A stretch of DNA of 64,000 nt from JBAXXL01 sp037127915 (GCA_037127915.1 JBAXXL010000020.1:1-64000), one strand, 5' to 3'; numbered from the stretch's first letter, positions 44,588 to 52,898 are shown. Made by a program: numbers and translations. The notes: generated by a model from the sequence alone, not told the origin.

Positions 44588-44773
44588 ATGGCTAATTTAA
44601 AAATTACACAAACAAAAAGTGTAATAAAAAGAATAAAGAAACAAAAACAGACTATAGAAGCATTAGGGCTAGGTCGTCCTAATTACTCGAACATTTTACC
44701 TGACAATCCGCAAACACGCGGAATGATTGAAGTGGTAAAGCATTTAGTTATTGTTGAAGTAGTTGCCGAATAA
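44588..44773 (+). CDS. rpmD: 50S ribosomal protein L30
   Basis: 61 residues with LKITQTKSVIKRIKKQKQTIEALGLGRPNYSNILPDNPQTRGMIEVVKHLV, matching the L30 fold. It is absent from some bacterial lineages but present here in its usual place between rpsE and rplO. Confidence 0.95.
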   Translation: MANLKITQTKSVIKRIKKQKQTIEALGLGRPNYSNILPDNPQTRGMIEVVKHLVIVEVVAE

Positions 44774-44787
44774 TAAGAAGAGATGTA

Positions 44788-45246
44788 ATGAAACATATTG
44801 GAAATATTAAGTACGCCGAGGGAGCGAAGAAAAAAAGGAAACGTATAGCTCGTGGACCAGGATCTGGACACGGCGGTACATCCACCCAAGGTCATAAAGG
44901 CCAAAAATCTCGCTCTGGCGCAAAGATTTCAAGTTCGTTTGAGGGCGGTCAAATGCCTATGAACCGTCGTTTGCCGAAATTTGGTTTTACTAATAGATTT
45001 AGAACCGAATATCAGATAATAAACGTCGGTACATTGCAAGAACTTGTCAATAAAGAAATGATAACCGGAACCGTTGATTTTGAACAATTAATGGGCTTAG
45101 GTATTATTAATGAAAAAACTAAACCATTGAAAGTTTTAGGTGATGGCGAATTAACATCTGCCATCCAAGTGAAAGCCCATAGGTTTACTGGCTCGGCTAA
45201 AGAGAAAATAGAAGCCGCAGGAGGGGCGGTAGAAGTTTATGAATAG
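44788..45246 (+). CDS. rplO: 50S ribosomal protein L15
   Basis: 152 residues. The glycine/arginine-rich N-terminal arm has KKKRKRIARGPGSGHGGTSTQGHKGQKSRSG, and the globular part has FEGGQMPMNRRLPKFGF. L15 is a late 50S assembly protein. Its last eight bases overlap secY, coupling the two. Confidence 0.97.
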   Translation: MKHIGNIKYAEGAKKKRKRIARGPGSGHGGTSTQGHKGQKSRSGAKISSSFEGGQMPMNRRLPKFGFTNRFRTEYQIINVGTLQELVNKEMITGTVDFEQLMGLGIINEKTKPLKVLGDGELTSAIQVKAHRFTGSAKEKIEAAGGAVEVYE

Positions 45247-46573
45247 ATTATTTACCACCATCCGGAACATCTCAAAGATAGAAGAGTTGAGAGGCCGAGT
45301 GTTATTCACACTCGGTATAATCCTTCTAGTTCGTTTCGGGTCGCACGTTGTGCTTCCCGGCATTGACGCATCTGTGCTAAGCAGTGCAATACAATCGGAA
45401 TCAAATACATTATTTGGATTCTTCGACTTATTTGTGGGCGGCGCTTATTCTAATGCCGCTATATTTGCGTTGGGTATTATGCCATATATCACTTCATCGA
45501 TTATATTCCAATTAGCCGGAGTTGTGATACCGCAAATACAAAAAATACAAAAAGACGGAGAAGAAGGAAGACGAAAAATAAATCAATGGACGCGTACTAC
45601 AACAGTACTTATTGCCGCCATGCAAGGATGGGCTATAAGTATTAAATATGCGTCAATGACTGCCAACGGTATGAGTGTTGTTCCACATAGTGGTTTAATG
45701 TTTTCACTAACCGTTATGGTATTGCTTACAGCGGGTACTATATTCTTGATGTGGCTTGGTGAACAAATTACTGATAAAGGTATCGGTAATGGTATTTCCA
45801 TGATCATCATGATTAATATTTTAGCTAGATTGCCTCAATCTATATTTATGGAATGGGGAAATCTTGTAAGTGGTATTCGTCCTTGGCCTATTGAAATAAT
45901 AGTAATTGCATTCTTGTGCTTCATTATATGGTCAATCATATTAATGACACAAGGGATTCGAAAGATTCCAGTGCAATATGCTAAACGCCAAGTTGGTCGT
46001 AAAGTATATGGCGGACAAACACAGCATATTCCATTGCGAATCAATACAGCAGGTGTAATGCCTATTATCTTCGCTCAATCATTAATGTTTATCCCTGGCA
46101 CTTTGGCAAGTTTCTTTCCAAACAGTGGATTCTTTAATGTTGTAGCAAGATTATTTGACCATCGTAGTGCGGTATATGCTATAGTGTATTCATTAATAAT
46201 AATCTTCTTTACATATTTTTATACTGCTATCGTATTTAGTCCTAGAGAAATAGCAGATAACATGAAAAAACAAGGCGGTTTTATTCCTGGCATTCGTCCG
46301 GGAAGTCATACCGCAGAATATATAGATAAGATTCTTTCTAGAATTACATTACCAGGATCGGTGTATTTAGCATTAATAGCTATTATGCCAACATTGGTAA
46401 GCGGGTTCTTCGGCGTTGATATTGCTTTGGCATCATTTTTCGGCGGAACCAGTTTATTGATTATGGTTGGCGTAATTCTTGATTTATTATCTCAAATTGA
46501 ATCGCATTTGATGATGCGTCATTACGACGGATTTATGAAAAGCGGCAGAATTAAAGGTCGGGTTAGTATATAA
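45239..46573 (+). CDS. secY: Protein translocase subunit SecY
   Basis: 444 residues with about ten membrane helices. Signatures include GGAYSNAAIFALGIMPYITSSIIFQL (helix 2), WLGEQITDKGIGNGISMIIMINI, and the RNA- and SecA-contacting loops (YAKRQVGRKVYGGQTQHIPLRINTAGVMPIIFA; FSPREIADNMKKQGGFIPGIRPG). SecY forms the protein-conducting channel that also handles the many signal-peptide proteins of this window. Its start overlaps rplO and its stop overlaps map; adk, often next to secY, is not here. Confidence 0.97.
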   Translation: MNRLFTTIRNISKIEELRGRVLFTLGIILLVRFGSHVVLPGIDASVLSSAIQSESNTLFGFFDLFVGGAYSNAAIFALGIMPYITSSIIFQLAGVVIPQIQKIQKDGEEGRRKINQWTRTTTVLIAAMQGWAISIKYASMTANGMSVVPHSGLMFSLTVMVLLTAGTIFLMWLGEQITDKGIGNGISMIIMINILARLPQSIFMEWGNLVSGIRPWPIEIIVIAFLCFIIWSIILMTQGIRKIPVQYAKRQVGRKVYGGQTQHIPLRINTAGVMPIIFAQSLMFIPGTLASFFPNSGFFNVVARLFDHRSAVYAIVYSLIIIFFTYFYTAIVFSPREIADNMKKQGGFIPGIRPGSHTAEYIDKILSRITLPGSVYLALIAIMPTLVSGFFGVDIALASFFGGTSLLIMVGVILDLLSQIESHLMMRHYDGFMKSGRIKGRVSI

Positions 46574-47358
46574 TGCAAAGACTTGTTAAGACAGCTGATG
46601 AAATAAATAAAATCGAAAAAGCGTGTCGGATTGTTGCCGAAACACTTACGAGCTTAAAGAAATTTATGGTCGCAGGAACAACAACCGAGGAAATGGATAA
46701 GTTTGCAGAAGATTTTATTTTGACAAAGGGTGCTACTCCGTCTTTTAAAGGTTATACAGTAGGAAATTTGATTTACCCAAGTTCTTTGTGTATTTCAATA
46801 AATGAAGAGGTTATTCACGGAATACCTAGCAAACACAGGCAAATAAAAAACGGTGATATCGTTTCTTTAGATTGCGGTGCATGCTTGAACGGCTATCATG
46901 GCGACAGCGCGGTAACGTATGTTGTTGGTGAGATAAGTGACGAGATAGAGCAATTGCTAAAAGTAACCGAGGAATCTCTTTGGAAAGGTATCGAACAAGC
47001 TGTGGCTCGCAATAAAGTTTACGATATTGCGAGAGCAGTTCAAACACATACCGAGCAATACGGTTACGGTGTTAACCGCGATTTTTGCGGACACGGAATC
47101 GGCTCGGATTTGCATGAATATCCTTCGATACCAAACTATGTGCCGGCATTGCTCCATCGCCAAAGTTTTCCTAATACAAAATTGTTGAAGGGAATGGCAA
47201 TTGCGATTGAACCAATGATACATCTGGGTACTAAAGAATGTACTATTCTTGAAAATGGCTGGACGGTTGTAACTAATGACGGCTTACCGGCGGCACACTT
47301 CGAACATACTGTTATAGTAGGCGAAAAAGAAGCATTAGTCTTAACATTAAGGAATTAG
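46573..47358 (+). CDS. map: Methionine aminopeptidase, type I
   Basis: 261 residues. All five metal ligands can be placed: Asp in LDCGACLNGYHGDSAVTY (two), His in FCGHGIGSDLHEYP, Glu in AIEPMIH and Glu in HFEHTVIV. It removes the initiator methionine from new proteins. It is type I because no type II insertion is present, and it starts in the secY stop codon (TAATG). Confidence 0.96.
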   Translation: MQRLVKTADEINKIEKACRIVAETLTSLKKFMVAGTTTEEMDKFAEDFILTKGATPSFKGYTVGNLIYPSSLCISINEEVIHGIPSKHRQIKNGDIVSLDCGACLNGYHGDSAVTYVVGEISDEIEQLLKVTEESLWKGIEQAVARNKVYDIARAVQTHTEQYGYGVNRDFCGHGIGSDLHEYPSIPNYVPALLHRQSFPNTKLLKGMAIAIEPMIHLGTKECTILENGWTVVTNDGLPAAHFEHTVIVGEKEALVLTLRN

Positions 47359-47364
47359 ATATAA

Positions 47365-47583
47365 ATGGCTAAACAAGGCTTAATAAAGGTCGATGGTATT
47401 ATAGAAGAAACATTGCCGAACACACAATTCAGAGTAAAACTTGAAAATGGACATGTGATACATGCACATATTTCAGGTAAAATGCGAATGAATTTTATAA
47501 AAATATTACAAGGCGATAAGGTTTCGATTGAAATCTCACCGTATGATTTGTCGAAAGGCAGAATAATTTATCGTTATAAATAA
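47365..47583 (+). CDS. infA: Translation initiation factor IF-1
   Basis: 72 residues, a single OB-fold: DGIIEETLPNTQFRVKLENGHVIHAHISGKMRMNFIKILQGDKVSIEISPYDLSKGRIIYRYK in overlapping terms, matching IF-1 throughout. IF-1 blocks the 30S A site during initiation. It starts six bases after map, a common arrangement (secY-map-infA-rpmJ). Confidence 0.97.
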   Translation: MAKQGLIKVDGIIEETLPNTQFRVKLENGHVIHAHISGKMRMNFIKILQGDKVSIEISPYDLSKGRIIYRYK

Positions 47584-47594
47584 AGGTTGAACAA

Positions 47595-47711
47595 ATGAAA
47601 GTACAGGCATCTGTAAAGAAAAGAAATCCAGACGATAAAATCGTTATTAGAAAGGGTAAAGTTTATATAATTAACAAAAAAAACCCAAGATTTAAACAAA
47701 GACAAGGATAA
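47595..47711 (+). CDS. rpmJ: 50S ribosomal protein L36, cysteine-free form
   Basis: 38 residues between infA and rpsM, found by reading the gap. The product starts MKVQASVKKRNPDDKIVIRK and ends NPRFKQRQG, aligning end to end with L36 (MKVRxSVKKxCxxCKxxRRxGxxxVxCxNPxHKQRQG). The three zinc-binding cysteines are replaced (Asn, Asp, Ile/Asn region) and the histidine is Phe, so this is the zinc-independent form. GGTTGAAC precedes the ATG. Position and sequence make the call firm. Confidence 0.93.
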   Translation: MKVQASVKKRNPDDKIVIRKGKVYIINKKNPRFKQRQG

Positions 47712-47727
47712 ATTCAAGGAGTAGAAA

Positions 47728-48102
47728 GTGGCTCGTATAGCTGGCATAGATTTGCCGAAAAATAAAAGAGGCGTAATAGCATTAACTTATATCTTTGGAA
47801 TTGGACGCACGACATCAGAAAAAATCTTGAAAGATGCCGGTGTGGACGAAAGCAAAAGGGTAAATACTTGGACAGATGAAGAAGTTGCATTAATCCGCTT
47901 AGAAGTAGATAAATTCAGAACGGAAGGCGCGCTTCGCAGTGAAGTTCAAATGAACATCAAACGCTTAATGGATATCGGTTGTTACCGTGGTATTCGTCAT
48001 CGCAGAGGACTACCTTGTCGCGGTCAACGCACAAGAACAAACTCAAGAACCCGTAAGGGAAGAAAGAAAACAGTTGCTGGAAAGAAGAAAGCTCCTAAAT
48101 AA
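47728..48102 (+). CDS. rpsM: 30S ribosomal protein S13
   Basis: 124 residues from a GTG start behind AAGGAG. It has ARIAGIDLPKNKRGVIALTYIFGIGRTTS and RRGLPCRGQRTRTNSRTRKG with a basic tail, as usual. S13 bridges the subunits at the 30S head. Canonical alpha-operon order. Confidence 0.97.
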   Translation: MARIAGIDLPKNKRGVIALTYIFGIGRTTSEKILKDAGVDESKRVNTWTDEEVALIRLEVDKFRTEGALRSEVQMNIKRLMDIGCYRGIRHRRGLPCRGQRTRTNSRTRKGRKKTVAGKKKAPK

Positions 48103-48150
48103 TAGTATCTACTATATTATATTATTAACATTATATTACGGGTGTAATAA

Positions 48151-48531
48151 GTGGCAAAGAAAAGAATAAAAAAGAAAGTCGTTTCCGAAATACATGGTAA
48201 AGCTTTTGTAAAGGCTACATTCAATAACGTAATCGTTACAGTAACCGACATGTATGGAAATTCCTTATCTTGGTCCTCAGCCGGAAGAAACGGTTTTAAA
48301 GGTTCCAAGAAAAATACACCGTATGCGGCTCAGGTATCTGCCGAAAAAGCGGGTAAAGAAGCCTATGAAATGGGCTTACGAAAAGTAGATGTGATGGTAA
48401 AAGGTCCTGGTTCAGGTCGCGAAGCCGCGATTAGAGCCTTGGCAACAGCCGGATTAGAAATACATAGCATAATGGACCGCACTCCGATTCCTCATAATGG
48501 ATGTCGTCCACCGAAAAGAAGAAGAGTATAA
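48151..48531 (+). CDS. rpsK: 30S ribosomal protein S11
   Basis: 126 residues from a GTG start. Signatures are GKAFVKATFNNVIVTVTDMYGN, WSSAGRNGFKGSKKNTPYAAQ and the end DRTPIPHNGCRPPKRRRV. S11 sits on the 30S platform next to the Shine-Dalgarno helix. rpsD, which normally follows, is absent; rpoA comes next. Confidence 0.97.
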   Translation: MAKKRIKKKVVSEIHGKAFVKATFNNVIVTVTDMYGNSLSWSSAGRNGFKGSKKNTPYAAQVSAEKAGKEAYEMGLRKVDVMVKGPGSGREAAIRALATAGLEIHSIMDRTPIPHNGCRPPKRRRV

Positions 48532-48556
48532 TTTAGCAAAATTTTAAAGAAAAAAA

Positions 48557-49561
48557 ATGAACTTATTTATGCAAATGCCCGAAAAGGTAACCGTCGAAGA
48601 AGTTGGCTCAGCTAACCACTGCAGGTTTATTATGCAACCATTGGAACCTGGTTATGGCGTTACAATCGGAAATGCTTTAAGAAGAATTTTGCTTTCGTCA
48701 ATACCGGGAAGTGCAATAATCGGTGTGAAAATTACAGATGTTCTTCACGAATACCAAACAGTTACTGGTGTTTTGGAAGATGTAATGGAAATCATCCTGA
48801 ATCTTAAAGAAGTAAGATTTAAAATGGAAGAAACACACAGCAACAGAGTTGTCTTCCATATTAAAGGACCCGGCACGTGGACTGCAAAAAACATTCAAAA
48901 CGCCGCTCCGGAGCTAATGGTGTTGAATCCTGATCACCACATCGCAACTTTGGATAAAGATGCAAATTTCGATGTTGAGTTGAGATTGGGAACAGGTAAA
49001 GGATATATCCCTTGGGAAGAACAACAAATAACTGATTTCTCAGTTGGAATGTTGCCAATCGATGCGATATATACTCCTATTGTAAATGTAATTTATACTA
49101 TCGAGCCTTATCGTGTAGGTCAAAGAACTGACTACGAAAGGCTTATATTAGAAACTCGTACCGACGGTACTATAACATCAGAAGAAGCTGTTCAAAAAGC
49201 GGCAAGTATTATGAACGACCATATAAGGTTTTTCATATCAGCTGAAGATATTGTAGCTGACGAAGAGTTTCCTATTGATACTGAATTGGAAGAACAAAGA
49301 GCTGAAATCGAAAAAGTTCGCGAGATATTAGATACTCCTGTCGAAGACCTCGAACTTTCAGTAAGAGTTCATAATTGCTTGAAAGCCGCTAATATCCGCG
49401 TTATCGCTGATTTAGTACGCTTCCAGGAAAGCGAACTTCTGAAATTCCGCAATTTCGGTAGAAAGTCATTAACTGAACTTATTCAGAAAATCAAAGATAT
49501 GGGTGTGGACTTTGGCATGAATGTCGAGTTTTACTATAAATTTGATAAAAAAAATAAATAA
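48557..49561 (+). CDS. rpoA: RNA polymerase subunit alpha
   Basis: 334 residues. The N-terminal dimerisation and assembly domain contains LEPGYGVTIGNALRRILLSSIPGSA. The C-terminal domain (about 258-325) has VEDLELSVRVHNCLKAANI and FRNFGRKSLTELIQKI, including the residues that bind UP elements and activators. It follows rpsK directly because rpsD is missing. rplQ follows after 34 bp. Confidence 0.97.
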   Translation: MNLFMQMPEKVTVEEVGSANHCRFIMQPLEPGYGVTIGNALRRILLSSIPGSAIIGVKITDVLHEYQTVTGVLEDVMEIILNLKEVRFKMEETHSNRVVFHIKGPGTWTAKNIQNAAPELMVLNPDHHIATLDKDANFDVELRLGTGKGYIPWEEQQITDFSVGMLPIDAIYTPIVNVIYTIEPYRVGQRTDYERLILETRTDGTITSEEAVQKAASIMNDHIRFFISAEDIVADEEFPIDTELEEQRAEIEKVREILDTPVEDLELSVRVHNCLKAANIRVIADLVRFQESELLKFRNFGRKSLTELIQKIKDMGVDFGMNVEFYYKFDKKNK

Positions 49562-49595
49562 TTTTGGGTTTAATAATATTTAGCAGATTGAAAAA

Positions 49596-50360
49596 ATGAG
49601 ACACTTAAAGTCAGGAAGAAAGCTCAATCGTACGAGAGCTCACAGAAAAGCGCTTTTACATAATTTAGCGACTCAGCTTTTTGAACATAAAAGAATTAGA
49701 ACTACCGAAGCAAAAGCGAAGGAACTAAGACCTTTTGCAGAAAGCATTATTACAAGAGCAAAAAATGCTTATCTATCAGAAAAAGGCGGCACTTTACCTG
49801 AAGGTTTACTTATAGATTTACATGCAAGACGTGTTGTCGGCAAAGTTATCAAGAATAAACCTGTATTACAGGAATTGTTCGATGTTATTGCTCCTAAAGT
49901 TGCCGATCGTCCGGGCGGATATACTAGAATAATCAAAACTAACTATCGTCGTGGTGATGGTGGTAGTAATGCCCTGATAGAATTAGTTGATTGGGCAGGT
50001 TCACAAGATGGACCGATGACAATCAATCAGAAAAAGAAATTAGCAAGAAAAACTGTTGATACAGAAAAAACTCCTTTGAAAAAAGAAGCTAAAGCTGTAA
50101 AACCGGTAGCCGCAATGGTTGAAGAAAAGGTTGCTTTAGCAACACCAATTGAAGAAGTATCTGAAGTAGTAGTTGTAGATAACGAAATCGAAAATGTAAC
50201 TGATGTTGAAAACATTCAAGCACATGTACCAATGGTTGAAGCAGTAGCTGAAGTCATCGAGGATGCAGAAGTTGAACCAAATCAAGCAGAAGTTCCATCT
50301 TTAGAAATCGTTGCTGAAACTCCAGCTGTAGAAGATACTGACGAAAAACCAGTAGCTTAA
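49596..50360 (+). CDS. rplQ: 50S ribosomal protein L17 with a long acidic C-terminal extension
   Basis: 254 residues. The L17 core is residues 1-130 (MRHLKSGRKLNRTRAHRKALLHNLATQLF, with the end YRRGDGGSNALIELVDW). About 110 extra residues follow, first lysine-rich (150-170), then strongly acidic and valine/alanine-rich (EEVSEVVVVDNEIENV, EVIEDAEVEPNQAEVP). Extended L17 tails occur in Bacteroidota and relatives, but this one is long. L17 lies at the tunnel exit, so the tail would be exposed near the nascent chain. Last gene of the ribosomal block. Confidence 0.96.
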   Translation: MRHLKSGRKLNRTRAHRKALLHNLATQLFEHKRIRTTEAKAKELRPFAESIITRAKNAYLSEKGGTLPEGLLIDLHARRVVGKVIKNKPVLQELFDVIAPKVADRPGGYTRIIKTNYRRGDGGSNALIELVDWAGSQDGPMTINQKKKLARKTVDTEKTPLKKEAKAVKPVAAMVEEKVALATPIEEVSEVVVVDNEIENVTDVENIQAHVPMVEAVAEVIEDAEVEPNQAEVPSLEIVAETPAVEDTDEKPVA

Positions 50361-50382
50361 TAACTAATATAGATTTTATAAG

Positions 50383-50410
50383 GGCGTCGGTACGAAGACG
50401 CCTTTTTTTT
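50383..50410 (+). terminator. Rho-independent terminator ending the ribosomal block
   Basis: GGCGTC and GACGCC pair around GGTACGAA and are followed by eight T. It lies 22 bases after rplQ and ends just before the next gene's start. Confidence 0.9.
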
Positions 50411-50414
50411 ATAT

Positions 50415-51098
50415 ATGCTTCTACATTGCACAAATATAGAAAAATCATACAAAACAAAGGGTAATAACGTACTCCACGTTTTGAAAAATATCTCGATGGC
50501 TATCGCTGAATCGAGTTATATTGCGTTGCAAGGAGCCAGTGGTGCCGGAAAAAGTACATTACTCCATATTCTAGGCGGATTGGATGCGCCGGATTCAGGA
50601 ATTGTAAATTATAACGATGGCTCACAGGATTATGATCTATACAACCTTGGCGATAATGAATTAGCTAACTTCCGAAATCGCAATATAGGTTTTATATTCC
50701 AGTTCCACCATCTTTTGCCGGAGTTTTCCGCTTTAGAGAATGTGATGCTTCCAAAACTTATTGCCGGCGAAAGCCAAAAAAAAGCTCAAGCTGAAGCTTA
50801 CGATCTTATGGAACTAACCGGAATTGCCGATAGAGGTCATCACAGACCCAATGAACTATCCGGCGGTGAACAACAACGTGTTGCAATAGCCCGCGCTTTA
50901 ATCCAGCAACCAAAAATCCTGTTAGCCGATGAACCGACAGGAAATTTAGACGAAGCAAATACAATCAAATTCCTCGAATTACTAAGCAAACTCAGAATAG
51001 AATATAATCTGACCTGCTTAATAGCAACCCATAGTTCATTAGTTGCTCAATATGCCGAAACCATAATCAATATGAAAGACGGCAAAATCATCGAATAG
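50415..51098 (+). CDS. ABC transporter ATP-binding protein, LolD/MacB-like
   Basis: 227 residues. Walker A is GASGAGKSTLLHILGGLD, the Q-loop is FIFQFHHLLPEFSALENVMLP, the signature is LSGGEQQRVAIARALI, and Walker B is ILLADEPTGNLDE, followed by the H-loop TH. The Q-loop phrase FQFHHLLPEF and the length are typical of LolD, the ATPase that powers release of lipoproteins from the inner membrane through LolCE. That would fit an organism with many lipoproteins, but no LolC/E-type permease is adjacent, so MacB/FtsE-like alternatives remain. The end of the gene takes part in a 44 bp direct repeat. Confidence 0.85.
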   Translation: MLLHCTNIEKSYKTKGNNVLHVLKNISMAIAESSYIALQGASGAGKSTLLHILGGLDAPDSGIVNYNDGSQDYDLYNLGDNELANFRNRNIGFIFQFHHLLPEFSALENVMLPKLIAGESQKKAQAEAYDLMELTGIADRGHHRPNELSGGEQQRVAIARALIQQPKILLADEPTGNLDEANTIKFLELLSKLRIEYNLTCLIATHSSLVAQYAETIINMKDGKIIE

Positions 51099-51118
51099 CG
51101 ATTTTAAATCGTTTCTCC
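51075..51118. repeat. 44 bp direct repeat, copy 1 (end of the ATPase gene)
   Basis: The sequence starting gaaagacggcaaaatcatcg covers the last codons and stop of the LolD-like gene. It recurs with one mismatch at 51446-51489, where it forms the end of the convergent PAP2 gene. Confidence 0.85.
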
Positions 51119-51445
51119 CCCTTTTTCAGTACTAGGAAACTTTTATATTTATGCTTTTTCAAACATATTATCAAATATGATTGGAAAATTAGTGTATATT
51201 TCAAAATTTACAAATACTTGGAAGTTTCAACGAATTATTACAAACTTTATAAAATGAAGAATTACACAGAGTTGCACTGAGAAGACACAGAGTTACACAG
51301 AGAAAGAAACTCTGTGGTTCTCTGTGTAATTCCTCTGTGTGTCTCTGTGTAATATTTTTCATTTTTTAATAGGTCACCCAAATCAAAAATACTGACCTAA
51401 TATAAATTGTGTTACGACGACTAATTAAAAAAATGAGGAAAACAG
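51119..51445. other. Intergenic segment bracketed by direct repeats, with a long inverted repeat
   Basis: About 330 bp without a gene, enclosed by the 44 bp direct repeats. At 51261-51352 a long imperfect inverted repeat is made of ACACAGAGTT and CTCTGTGT units (left arm attacacagagttgcactgag, right arm ctctgtgtgtctctgtgtaat). Confidence 0.75.
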
Positions 51446-51489
51446 GAAAGACGGCAAAATCATCGAATAGCGATTTTCAATCGTTTCTC
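51446..51489. repeat. 44 bp direct repeat, copy 2 (end of the PAP2 gene)
   Basis: The second copy differs by one base (tttCaaat versus tttAaaat, in the run cgattttNaatcg). On the minus strand it encodes the C-terminal EKRLKIAIR and stop of the PAP2 protein. Confidence 0.85.
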
Positions 51490-52017
51490 AAACAATTCCA
51501 CAAGTATTAACCTTAGTATAAGAGCTATACAGGTTCCGACCATGGCGCCTGCTATAACGTCTGCCGGATAATGAACGCCGACGACAATCCGCGAAAGCGC
51601 AATCAGAGTAGCCGTCACAAAGTATACCCAAGGATTTTTCTTATAGAAGAACGATAAGACAAACGCGGCGGCGAAATTATTAGCCGCATGCGATGACGGG
51701 AAAGATTTACCCGGTCCACAACTCACCAAAAGATTAATATGTTCTAAAGTTTGGCAAGGCCGCATTCTTCCAACAAGTTCTTTAATAACATGAGATGTAA
51801 TCTGATCTGACAAGAGAATAGCCACAATCAAAGTAGCAAAAACGATTCTACCACGCTTGCCATCGAAGAATAATAACCACAAAGCAGAGAAAAGATACAG
51901 AATACTCCAGTTACTGGATTCAGTAAGCAGAGTAAAAAACTTACCGGTGACAGGGTTTGCCAATGTTACATTGACAAAATAAAACAGTTGAGTGTCTAAA
52001 TTTAATAAAAAATCCAT
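51460..52017 (-). CDS. PAP2-family membrane phosphatase
   Basis: 185 residues, five or six membrane helices. The three PAP2 motifs are complete: KELVGRMRP (KxxxxxxRP), FPSSHAAN (PSGH-like) and SRIVVGVHYPADV (SRxxxxxHxxxD). Such enzymes remove phosphate from lipid phosphates, for example undecaprenyl pyrophosphate recycling or phosphatidylglycerol phosphate; the substrate cannot be told from sequence. It is divergent from the SIMPL gene, with a possible promoter over its start, and convergent with the LolD-like ATPase, whose end it shares through the direct repeat. Confidence 0.88.
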   Translation of the reverse strand: MDFLLNLDTQLFYFVNVTLANPVTGKFFTLLTESSNWSILYLFSALWLLFFDGKRGRIVFATLIVAILLSDQITSHVIKELVGRMRPCQTLEHINLLVSCGPGKSFPSSHAANNFAAAFVLSFFYKKNPWVYFVTATLIALSRIVVGVHYPADVIAGAMVGTCIALILRLILVELFEKRLKIAIR

Positions 52018-52046
52018 TGTTATTTCAAATATTATTGTTAAATTTG
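52017..52046 (+). promoter_or_regulatory. Candidate Bacteroidota-type promoter for the SIMPL gene
   Basis: TTG (52017-52019) and TAAATTTG (52039-52046) are 19 bp apart, which fits the -33 TTTG and -7 TAnnTTTG consensus described for Bacteroidota. The predicted transcript would begin about 30 bp before the ATG at 52083. Match by eye only. Confidence 0.4.
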
Positions 52047-52082
52047 TTATATAATTACAAAAATATAAAAAAAAGGTTAATT

Positions 52083-52823
52083 ATGGCACGTTCTACGTTC
52101 ACAACCGGCAATTTTCTTTTGGGAGCCGCGATAGCTTGCGGACTAATAATATCGAGTTTGCTTGTAACGGATACTATCAAATACGTTAAGCGTTCGACAC
52201 AAACAATCAACGTTAAAGGCTATGCGGAAAAAACAATTAAATCAAATTTGGGTGTTTGGCAAATTGCTTTGAGTTCATTCTCAAGCGATAAATTAAGCGC
52301 ATATCAAAATTTGGAAAGCGATATTAATACCACTATGGAATATTTAAAAACGAAAGGTATTAATGGGAACGACATCAGAAAAGAAGCTGTTAATGCTTTC
52401 CCGAATTTCCGACTTAATGAAAACGGTAACCAGACAAATGAATTGTTGGGCTATACATTAAGTATGAATTTAGTGGTAACTTCAAAAAATGTGGATTTGA
52501 TTGATAAACTTTCGCGAAGTTCCACGGAATTAATCAAGAAGGGTGTTAATTTCAATTCAATGAATCCGAGTTTTTATTATACGAAATTGGATGACCTGAA
52601 AATAAAAATGCTGATGATAGCCGCCAAAGATGCACGAATGCGCGCGGAGAAACTCGCCGAGAGCAACGATTGCAGAATTGACCGCCTAATAACAGCTCGT
52701 CAGGGAGTTTTCCAACTCACGTCGGAATATTCCTCGGAAACTTCGGATGATGGCTACTACGACCTCGGTTCGATAAATAAGACTATCAAGGCAGTTGTTA
52801 CGATGGAATATACTTTTGATTAG
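52083..52823 (+). CDS. SIMPL-domain (DUF541, YggE-like) protein
   Basis: 246 residues from the ATG at 52083, preceded by AAAGG; an earlier in-frame start at 52017 would add a Leu/Asn-rich stretch that is unlikely to be translated. One N-terminal membrane anchor (about 10-30) is followed by a SIMPL domain (TINVKGYAEKTIKSNLGVWQIAL ... VNAFPNF ... AKDARMRAEKLAES ... VTMEYTF). SIMPL proteins are periplasmic and linked in E. coli (YggE) to oxidative stress, but their molecular role is unresolved. Confidence 0.85.
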   Translation: MARSTFTTGNFLLGAAIACGLIISSLLVTDTIKYVKRSTQTINVKGYAEKTIKSNLGVWQIALSSFSSDKLSAYQNLESDINTTMEYLKTKGINGNDIRKEAVNAFPNFRLNENGNQTNELLGYTLSMNLVVTSKNVDLIDKLSRSSTELIKKGVNFNSMNPSFYYTKLDDLKIKMLMIAAKDARMRAEKLAESNDCRIDRLITARQGVFQLTSEYSSETSDDGYYDLGSINKTIKAVVTMEYTFD

Positions 52824-52856
52824 AAAAAAACACTCAACCCAATGCTAAAATATGTA

Positions 52857-52887
52857 GATGTGCCACACTTTGAAAGTGTGGCACATC
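52857..52887. repeat. Perfect palindrome between convergent genes
   Basis: GATGTGCCACACTT and AAGTGTGGCACATC, 14 bp arms around TGA. It lies between the convergent ends of the SIMPL gene and the unknown minus-strand gene. It could act as a bidirectional terminator, although only short T-runs flank it; otherwise it is another family of the short palindromes. Confidence 0.75.
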
Positions 52888-52898
52888 TTAGTTATTTG

